Of a stretch of DNA of 37,364 nucleotides, positions 32,401 through 37,364 are shown piece after piece. The stretch comes from Colivivens sp963645405 (lineage in GTDB: Bacteria; Bacteroidota; Bacteroidia; Bacteroidales; Bacteroidaceae), in the NCBI GenBank assembly GCA_963645405.1, contig CAVISR010000014.1:1-37364 (forward strand), in the 5' to 3' direction. Within the stretch, counting starts at the first letter, position 1; each line of letters opens with the position of its first letter. Under the pieces are notes generated by a model. The model was given only the letters and a program-made list of their open reading frames with translations. It was not told the origin of the DNA and did not search any database. The translations under genes were made by a program, and so were the position numbers.

Positions 32401-33976
32401 AATCACCAACGACAACTCATACACCGGCGGCAACTACCTCAAGGGCGGAACCGTCATCATCAACTCACTTGCCAACGAAAACAAGGAGAAAGGAAATCTC
32501 GGAGCAGTGACCACATCGGGACTGAAGTTCACGATGGAGAACGGAGCGACACTGCAGAACACAGAATCCATCATCAACGGCTCGCCAATCAAGTTCATCG
32601 GAACTGAGGGCGGAGTAATCAACAACATCGGCGGATTCACCCAGAATGCAGCATTCTCGGGCAGTCTGCTGACAAAGAAAGGCGCTGGATGGCTCACAGT
32701 CAGCACCGCTTGTTCACTGACCAAGATGATAGCCCAGGCAGGAACAGTCAATGCCTCAGCCAAGGTGGCAAACTCAGTCGAGCTTCAGGGCACAGCATCG
32801 CTTCTGGGAAGCGGATTCCTCAATACTCCGATAAAGGTGGCAAGCGGAGCCAATGCATCGCTGACCACCGTCAACAGAGCCACTACCAATTTGGCTCTCA
32901 CAGGCGACGGACAAATCACCGTGTATTGCGCAGCAGAGAAAGGATCAGGTTGGGTTGCAACACGTACACCGCTCGCCCTCAACATGACGAAGTTTGAGGG
33001 AACACTCGTGGCAAATGCCACCATCGCTACCGACGGCAGATTCACACTCGACACCGGCAACGGCGGCCAGGGTTGGACACTCAACATCCCGTCGGGCATT
33101 TATGTGCAGAACTCGGGCAAGACCCTCCGCATGGGACAGCTCACTGGTGAAGGTTCGCTCGGAGGATTCAGCTCATTCTCCAACTCATCGAGCGCATCAG
33201 CCAACACATGGCAGGTGGGCAACGACAGCACCGACTTCACGTTTGCAGGCGTAGTGACCGGCATCGACAAGTTCAGCAAGATGGGCAAGTGCAAGATGAC
33301 CGTCAAGGGCGCATGGAACAACACAGGAGCAGTAACCGTTTCCGCAGGCGAACTCAATGTGAAATCCGGTGCAGCACTGGGAACATCCACTCTCACCGTA
33401 AGCAAGGGCGCAACACTCTCCGGAGTGGGAACACTCACCAACTCATCATACACCATCAACGGAACACTGCAGGTAGGTGCCACAGCCACATCCTACAGCG
33501 GAACCCTCGACATGGGCGGCAAGAACGTGAACTTCAGTTCTGCCAGCACCTATCAGACTTGTGTGCGCAAGTGTGCCGCTGCAAGCAACAACGGATGTGC
33601 CGCAATCACGAACGTGAACAAGCTGACGATGAACGGAACCATAGAAGTGGTGCTCAGCAAGTACTCAGTGCTCAGCGTGGGCGACTCAGTCAGAGTGTTT
33701 GAGGCAACAACTGTCACCGGCAATCCTAAGTTCAATCTGCCGAACGTATTCATCTGGGACACCAGCCGCATCAAGGAAGGACTTCTCTTCATCACCGGCC
33801 GCCTCGATGTCAACTCCGACGGGCTGGTCGACACCCAGGATGTGCTGCAGGTCTACGAGTACATGAAGAGCCATGAGTCGGACAGCGCAACTGGAGCCAT
33901 TGAAGATGTCAACGGCGACGGAGTGGTCGACACCCAGGATGTGCTCAGAATCTACGAAAGCATCAGTGAAGACTAA
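29447..33976 (+). CDS. Large PL11-like rhamnogalacturonan lyase with autotransporter-strand repeats and dockerin
   Basis: 1509 residues. Signal peptide about 1-19 (ending TFAQ). Residues about 22-620 read as a PL11 rhamnogalacturonan lyase propeller: DRGLVAIPGQSGGIFVSWRVL, Ca-binding DLNGDGVSEFI and DWDEDGKAEV, GHRSTKHYFGAPYLDGRHASIF. PL11 enzymes cut rhamnogalacturonan I by beta-elimination. Residues about 620-1440 are beta-rich repeats resembling autotransporter-associated strands (DMTYTGETNIWAGTLEFSG, NDNSYTGGNYLKGGTVIIN), without any outer-membrane barrel. The end carries two dockerin-type EF-hand-like repeats (D1454-V-N-S-D-G and D1487-V-N-G-D-G, each followed by VDTQDVL). It is about twice the length of ordinary PL11 enzymes. 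Transcribed alone. What the dockerin binds is unknown. Confidence 0.88.
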   Translation: MKKLFAFALLAILSMTTFAQRTTDKLDRGLVAIPGQSGGIFVSWRVLGEEYYDVTYNLYCNGTKIASNLEASNYTHTAGTTSSKYSVAPVVRGVEQKQCAQVAVWSAGYKTVQLIKPVDRNGDDASSYYQVNDISLGDLNGDGVSEFIIKRPCSDAYTLTQNVRFHHVDCYDINGNRLWWIDMGPNMLAGADEQWDVVCFDWDEDGKAEVLLRGADNMIIHHSDGTTTKIGGDEDTRWSGMEYTSTGNEYLLYLEGATGKPYQIGPSAHPNYMDYPLQRGQDSDWGSGIIGHRSTKHYFGAPYLDGRHASIFLGRGCYTMHKMATYDVDKATHQLTKRWNWECAVSGPWFGQGYHNFAVGDVDWDGKDEIIFGSMVIDDNGKGLSTTGLGHGDAQHCSDFDPYRKYEEQYACNESSPAMNYRNAVTSKIYYRISSGSDDGRALMGNFTNDYPASTGRSVGTGWVSACADKEISGLDLIPWNDLNARIYWDGDLCDEYMDSPGTARAAVVYKPGTGARLVQCVGELANSSKNNAGAIGDILGDWREEMVLRYGDNAFVIYTTNYPTSYRIPTLWSDHQYRNAMVWQSLGYNQPPHKSYFLGEMEGITVAPPTNTMTDRTEIANGGTITSQDAHLIVCEMNDTKINIQDGAAPYMVTFNVPSNVEGTAGSNTTTKETPINYSYYTCDVTGGALTGSMRLVKQGDGILKLPAVDMTYTGETNIWAGTLEFSGKLQKSPLWLNRFAELNSNGGEFQSIKADYGSIIRPGGVDNQGSVTVDSTLYLGFGSRIVLDLYSDGLKADQINAGTMQIEKKTSSVWQTYGPAYIQPVFEIVEHMADGASTLEPGSYIIGKVGKLTGSLANIKIEGVTDLKAGLSLDSEGNLVLTLGNVRGASEIVWTGSESNIWDFAKTNNFYLAGDASKAADYFVKGDIVNFTDDAQKVAVSLEDEVVADTVKFSNSTKNYSLSGIGSIQEGTAFVKEGTGTVTITNDNSYTGGNYLKGGTVIINSLANENKEKGNLGAVTTSGLKFTMENGATLQNTESIINGSPIKFIGTEGGVINNIGGFTQNAAFSGSLLTKKGAGWLTVSTACSLTKMIAQAGTVNASAKVANSVELQGTASLLGSGFLNTPIKVASGANASLTTVNRATTNLALTGDGQITVYCAAEKGSGWVATRTPLALNMTKFEGTLVANATIATDGRFTLDTGNGGQGWTLNIPSGIYVQNSGKTLRMGQLTGEGSLGGFSSFSNSSSASANTWQVGNDSTDFTFAGVVTGIDKFSKMGKCKMTVKGAWNNTGAVTVSAGELNVKSGAALGTSTLTVSKGATLSGVGTLTNSSYTINGTLQVGATATSYSGTLDMGGKNVNFSSASTYQTCVRKCAAASNNGCAAITNVNKLTMNGTIEVVLSKYSVLSVGDSVRVFEATTVTGNPKFNLPNVFIWDTSRIKEGLLFITGRLDVNSDGLVDTQDVLQVYEYMKSHESDSATGAIEDVNGDGVVDTQDVLRIYESISED

Positions 33977-33978
33977 TG

Positions 33979-34036
33979 GCATTGAGCCTCAATTAAACGT
34001 ATAACAGGCAAACGCATTGAGCGTCAACTTAACGTA
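33979..34036 (+). repeat. Two 23-bp direct repeats before the ROK kinase gene
   Basis: Copies at 33979-34001 and 34014-34036 share gcattgagcNtcaaNtNaacgta (20 of 23 identical), 35 bp apart, in the gap before the kinase. Confidence 0.7.
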
Positions 34037-34052
34037 AAAGCATAAAGACCAA

Positions 34053-35000
34053 ATGTTCGCAATTGGAATGGACATAGGCGGTACGAACACCGTATTCGGA
34101 ATAGTGGACAAGACGGGGAAAGTCCTGGCAGAAGACTCGGTAAAAACCCGGGATTTCCCCGTGTTGGACGACTACATACAGACGGTGAGTGTCCGGATAA
34201 AAGAACTGTGTGAAAAGCATGGCATCAAGATGAGCGACATCGCCGGACTCGGCATAGGTGCGCCAAACGCCAACTACTACAAAGGCACGATTGAGTTTGC
34301 ACCCAACCTCCCCTGGAAAGATGCCGTCATTCCGTTGGCAGACCTTTTCTCAGCTGCGCTTGGCGGAATGAAGGTGAAGGCTACCAACGATGCCAATGCA
34401 GCAGCACTCGGTGAGAAAACCTACGGAGTGGCAAAAGGGCTCGACAACTTCATCATGATAACCCTCGGCACCGGAGTGGGTTCGGGCATCGTGGTCAACG
34501 GAGAACTGGTCTATGGTCACGACGGATTTGCAGGAGAACTGGGACACGTAATCGTGAAGCCCAACGGCAGACTCTGCGGCTGCGGACGCAAGGGCTGTCT
34601 CGAGACCTATTGCTCAGCCACGGGCATTGTGCGTACAGCCAAGGAATTCCTGCAGACATCCGACGAGCCGTCGCTGCTGCGCAACATTCCGCTGGATGGA
34701 ATCACTTCAAAAGGCATCTACGATGCGGCAGTGAAAGGCGACGCAATGGCAGTGCAGATATTCAAGGAGACAGGAACCATCCTCGGACAGGCATTCGCCA
34801 ATTTTGTGGCTTTCTCCAGCCCTGAGGCAATCATTCTGTTTGGCGGACTTGCCAAGGCAGGCGATTTCATCCGGCAGTACACTTACGAGGCGATGGAAGC
34901 AAACCTGCTGAACATCTACAAGGGTAAAACCCGACTTCTCGTGTCGTCAATCAAGGATTCTGATGCGGCAGTATTGGGTGCTTCGGCAATAGCCTGGTGA
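34053..35000 (+). CDS. ROK-family sugar kinase (glucokinase-like)
   Basis: 315 residues. The ATP-binding motif GMDIGGTNTVFGIVD at the start, TNDANAAALGE with the likely catalytic Asp, and the ROK zinc site H165 plus C175-G-C177-G-x-x-G-C182 with E184 (LCGCGRKGCLETY) all match cytoplasmic ROK kinases. Glucose is the most likely substrate; N-acetylglucosamine or mannose are possible. No clear promoter precedes it; only 76 bp separate it from the PL11-like gene, so read-through is likely. Confidence 0.9.
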   Translation: MFAIGMDIGGTNTVFGIVDKTGKVLAEDSVKTRDFPVLDDYIQTVSVRIKELCEKHGIKMSDIAGLGIGAPNANYYKGTIEFAPNLPWKDAVIPLADLFSAALGGMKVKATNDANAAALGEKTYGVAKGLDNFIMITLGTGVGSGIVVNGELVYGHDGFAGELGHVIVKPNGRLCGCGRKGCLETYCSATGIVRTAKEFLQTSDEPSLLRNIPLDGITSKGIYDAAVKGDAMAVQIFKETGTILGQAFANFVAFSSPEAIILFGGLAKAGDFIRQYTYEAMEANLLNIYKGKTRLLVSSIKDSDAAVLGASAIAW

Positions 35001-35108
35001 GCGACTGAGTAGCCTTACGTTGAGGCAAGCGGACATGAACACAGTTTTTTTTAGAACCAGCCGTCAAAAAAATATCAGTTTATTGAACGCTGTTTGTCAA
35101 TTATTGGC

Positions 35109-35116
35109 TAACTTTG
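35109..35116 (+). promoter_or_regulatory. -7 promoter element of the nucleotidyltransferase gene
   Basis: TAACTTTG fits TAnnTTTG, 33 bp before the ATG at 35149. Confidence 0.7.
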
Positions 35117-35148
35117 CAGACAAAATTAACTATAGCAACTAAGAAGAT

Positions 35149-36057
35149 ATGAAACCAACACTATTTCTGCTTGCTGCAGGTATGGGAAGCCGCTATGGCG
35201 GTTTGAAGCAGCTCGATGGTCTGGGACCAAATGGGGAAACAATCATGGACTACAGCATCTATGATGCAATCCGTGCAGGATTCGGCAAAATCGTATGGGT
35301 AATCCGCAAGGATTTCGAAGAGCAGTTCCGCACACAGATTCTTTCGAAATATGAAGGAAAGGTCGCATGCGAACTCTGCTTCCAGTCTCTCGATGCCCTT
35401 CCAGAAGGATTCAAATGCCCGGACGGACGTGTGAAGCCTTGGGGAACAAACCATGCAGTGCTCATGGGCAAGGACGTGATCAAGGAACCGTTCTGCGTAA
35501 TCAACTGCGACGACTTCTACGGACGCGATGCATTTGCGGCCATCGGCAAGTTCCTCAACGAACTGCCTGAAGGCGCAACCAACAAATATGCCATGGTAGG
35601 ATTCCGCGTTTGCAACACCCTGAGCGAAAACGGTTCAGTGGCTCGTGGCATCTGCTCAACCAATGCACAGCACCACCTCACCGACGTAGTTGAGCGTACC
35701 GAAATCATGCGCGTCGACGGCAAAATCTGCTACAAGGATGGTGAGAAGTGGGTGGAGATTGAAGAAAACTCACCTGTCTCAATGAACATGTGGGGTTTCA
35801 CTCCCGATTACTTCCAGCACAGCGAAGAATATTTCAAGGAATTCCTCAGCGACCCGAAGAACATGGAAAATCTGAAAGCCGAGTTCTTCATCCCGCTCAT
35901 GGTGAACAAACTCATCAACGAGGGCACAGCAACAGTAGAGGTGCTCGACACCACCAGCAAGTGGTTCGGAGTTACCTACGCAGCCGACCGCCCGGATACA
36001 GTGGCACGTATCAAAGCACTTGTTGAAGCCGGAGAATATCCAAACAAGCTGTTCTGA
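35149..36057 (+). CDS. Sugar-phosphate nucleotidyltransferase (NTP_transferase family)
   Basis: 302 residues, cytoplasmic. The N-terminus FLLAAGMGSRYGGLKQLDGLGPNGE is the nucleotide-binding signature of GT-A-like pyrophosphorylases; GTNHAVLMGKDVI and VINCDDFYGRDAF (an Asp pair for metal) follow. Such enzymes join a sugar phosphate to a nucleoside triphosphate, supplying activated sugars. Which sugar and nucleotide cannot be read. Own promoter (35109) and terminator (36130-36175). Confidence 0.88.
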   Translation: MKPTLFLLAAGMGSRYGGLKQLDGLGPNGETIMDYSIYDAIRAGFGKIVWVIRKDFEEQFRTQILSKYEGKVACELCFQSLDALPEGFKCPDGRVKPWGTNHAVLMGKDVIKEPFCVINCDDFYGRDAFAAIGKFLNELPEGATNKYAMVGFRVCNTLSENGSVARGICSTNAQHHLTDVVERTEIMRVDGKICYKDGEKWVEIEENSPVSMNMWGFTPDYFQHSEEYFKEFLSDPKNMENLKAEFFIPLMVNKLINEGTATVEVLDTTSKWFGVTYAADRPDTVARIKALVEAGEYPNKLF

Positions 36058-36129
36058 TTCAACAAGGGGGTTAAGTCCTCTTGTGCAATCATGAGGCGCT
36101 TTAGTGCCCGAATACAAGAGACATGAAAC

Positions 36130-36175
36130 AGCCCCTTCCACTTCATGCAGCGAGTGGGAGGGGCTTTCTGTTTTT
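36130..36175 (+). terminator. Terminator of the nucleotidyltransferase gene
   Basis: AGCCCCTTCCACT pairs with AGTGGGAGGGGCT (one G-T pair), followed by TTCTGTTTTT. Confidence 0.85.
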
Positions 36176-36184
36176 CTTGAACCT

Positions 36185-36290
36185 GCCCAATATGAGAGCA
36201 TCAATTCCCATTTTTCAGCAGCAGTCAAATTGAAAGCGTCAATCTCCTTTTTCAGCAGCAGCCCAATATGAAAACATCAATCATAATCCT
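36185..36290 (+). repeat. Tandem repeats of 37-39 bp that copy the start of the next gene
   Basis: Units at 36185-36223 and 36224-36260 share cccaatatgaNagcatcaa and ctttttcagcagca; a third, partial unit (36261 on) spans the real start codon at 36268 (gcccaatATGAAAACATCAA). The first unit carries its own ATG (36192) opening a 13-codon frame (MRASIPIFQQQSN). Confidence 0.8.
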
Positions 36291-37251
36291 CGTCAGTCTG
36301 ATTCTTTGTGAATGCAATGTGCAGGCACAACCGTTCACCATCATGTCGTACAACTGCGAGAATGCGTTCGACACCATTCCCGATGCAGGTAAGGACGACA
36401 AGGCATATCTGCCCCAGAGTACACGCCGATGGACACGCAAACGCATGTACACGAAGCTGAAGAACATCGGTAAGGTCATTGCCGCAGTGAGCCCGGAAAA
36501 GCCCGTAGACATCATCTGCCTGCAGGAAGTGGAGAACGACACGGTGCTCACCTACCTCACCCGTCACACACCCCTTGCCAACATCGGCTACGAATACATC
36601 ATGACCCGTTCAGCCGACCAGCGCGGCATCGACGTGGCATTGGTCTATTCCCCCTTCACGTTCCATCCCCTCACTCATCATGCAATACGAGCCACAACAA
36701 GCAAACCAACCCGCGACGTGCTCTACGTAAGCGGTACGGCAGGCTCCGACACACTCGACATCTATGTGGTGCATCTGCCATCGAAACTCAACGGAAAGGT
36801 GAGCGAGAGGAATCGCAGGATAGTGGCAAGTGCCATCATGCAGTCGATAGATTCCATCAAGGCAGTAAGGCAGCAGCCACGGATAATCGTGCTGGGAGAC
36901 TTCAACGATGGACCGGATTCCCAGTTGAGCAAGACCGCATTCAGTTCCCTCACCTGCCTTTCACAGTCCTATCAGTTGCTGAATAAAGACGAACACTACA
37001 AAGTCGAAGGCTCGTACAAATACCAAGGCAACTGGGACTGCATCGACCAGATATTCACAAGCCCGAATTTGGGCACATCCACTGCCTTCATTGCCAATCT
37101 GCCATTCCTCCTGGAGGAAGACAGCAAATACGGCGGACTGCAGCCCACACGCACATACATCGGCTACAAGTACCACCGCGGATTCAGCGACCACCTGCCC
37201 GTACTTCTGAGGCTTGGGAAAGGAAAGCAAGGCGAAGAGACAGGGCTATAA
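36268..37251 (+). CDS. Secreted endonuclease/exonuclease/phosphatase-family protein
   Basis: 327 residues with a signal peptide (about 1-20, ending VQA). The EEP fold is clear: SYNCENAFDTIPD, E87 in ICLQEVEND (metal ligand), D211 and N213 in LGDFND and the SDH triad at 307-309 (GFSDHLPV) with the catalytic His. Members cut nucleic acids or hydrolyse phosphoesters; here, outside the cytoplasm, so extracellular DNA or a phosphorylated compound is likely. The substrate cannot be read. The region around its start codon is duplicated upstream. Confidence 0.9.
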   Translation: MKTSIIILVSLILCECNVQAQPFTIMSYNCENAFDTIPDAGKDDKAYLPQSTRRWTRKRMYTKLKNIGKVIAAVSPEKPVDIICLQEVENDTVLTYLTRHTPLANIGYEYIMTRSADQRGIDVALVYSPFTFHPLTHHAIRATTSKPTRDVLYVSGTAGSDTLDIYVVHLPSKLNGKVSERNRRIVASAIMQSIDSIKAVRQQPRIIVLGDFNDGPDSQLSKTAFSSLTCLSQSYQLLNKDEHYKVEGSYKYQGNWDCIDQIFTSPNLGTSTAFIANLPFLLEEDSKYGGLQPTRTYIGYKYHRGFSDHLPVLLRLGKGKQGEETGL

Positions 37252-37364
37252 ACTCGGACAGCGGACAGACAGACAAAAAGACAATAAAAAAAAAGAGGTA
37301 CCCCATATTTCAACTTTTCCCCTTTTTATATATATAATATATTAATAATTAATTAGTTATATAA

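Overview
The window is chromosomal DNA of a gut- or rumen-type Bacteroidota, most like the Prevotellaceae. Three things point there. Promoters carry the Bacteroidota -7 element TAnnTTTG, often with TTTG about 20 bp upstream. The gene content is rich in secreted plant-polysaccharide enzymes, a TonB-dependent receptor and a propeller/Y_Y_Y/AraC regulator. The nadK / pdxJ-exbB-exbD-tonB arrangement is one I know from Bacteroides and Prevotella. Identification rests on reading alone; no database search was made.

Layout. 1-103 is the start of a leftward gene cut by the window edge. 104-902 is a long spacer with short repeats, a promoter, a hairpin and a probable 25-residue membrane peptide. 903-3506 is a secreted GH2 glycosidase. 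3799-4408 is rplU-rpmA. 4790-9290 is a TonB-dependent receptor followed by a surface lipoprotein with a predicted beta-helix in place of SusD, closed by a strong terminator. 9840-11960 (-) is a membrane-spanning one-component regulator (sensor propeller, Y_Y_Y, one TM helix, AraC DNA-binding domain). It diverges from a four-gene carbohydrate operon at 12170-20456: lyase-fold enzyme, GH51, GH43, and a lyase/beta-helix fusion. Repeated 12-bp motifs lie between regulator and operon. 20419-23211 (-) is pdxJ-exbB-exbD-tonB, which supplies energy to TonB-dependent receptors. 23336 is nadK and 24277 (-) a MATE exporter. 25612-26640 holds no protein gene except a cluster of small hairpins and the tRNA-Ser(GCT) and tRNA-Glu(CTC) genes on the minus strand. 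26644-28045 is a WxcM/FdtA-like cupin with a GNAT/FemAB-like transferase. 28160-29215 is a pair of paralogous small periplasmic proteins. 29447-33976 is a very large rhamnogalacturonan-lyase-like protein ending in dockerin repeats. 34053-37251 holds a ROK sugar kinase, a nucleotidyltransferase and a secreted endonuclease/exonuclease/phosphatase-family protein.

How it fits together. The regulator probably senses an oligosaccharide in the periplasm and switches on the divergent enzyme operon. That operon looks directed at an arabinose- and uronate-containing glycan (pectin side chains or arabinogalactan) and has no SusC/SusD pair of its own. GH2 and the PL11-like protein extend the same pectin/galactan theme. 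The ROK kinase and nucleotidyltransferase would feed released sugars into metabolism.

Most unusual points: (i) the 12-bp motif cluster between regulator and operon; (ii) a frameshift near the end of the GH51 gene; (iii) a lyase/beta-helix fusion whose 3' end overlaps tonB; (iv) a PL11 / autotransporter-strand / dockerin chimera; (v) a cluster of about eight hairpins at 25851-26124; (vi) degenerate tandem repeats of about 18-39 bp in many gaps, several of which copy the end or start of the adjacent gene. The last 110 bases (37252-37364) are A+T-rich and I see no gene there.
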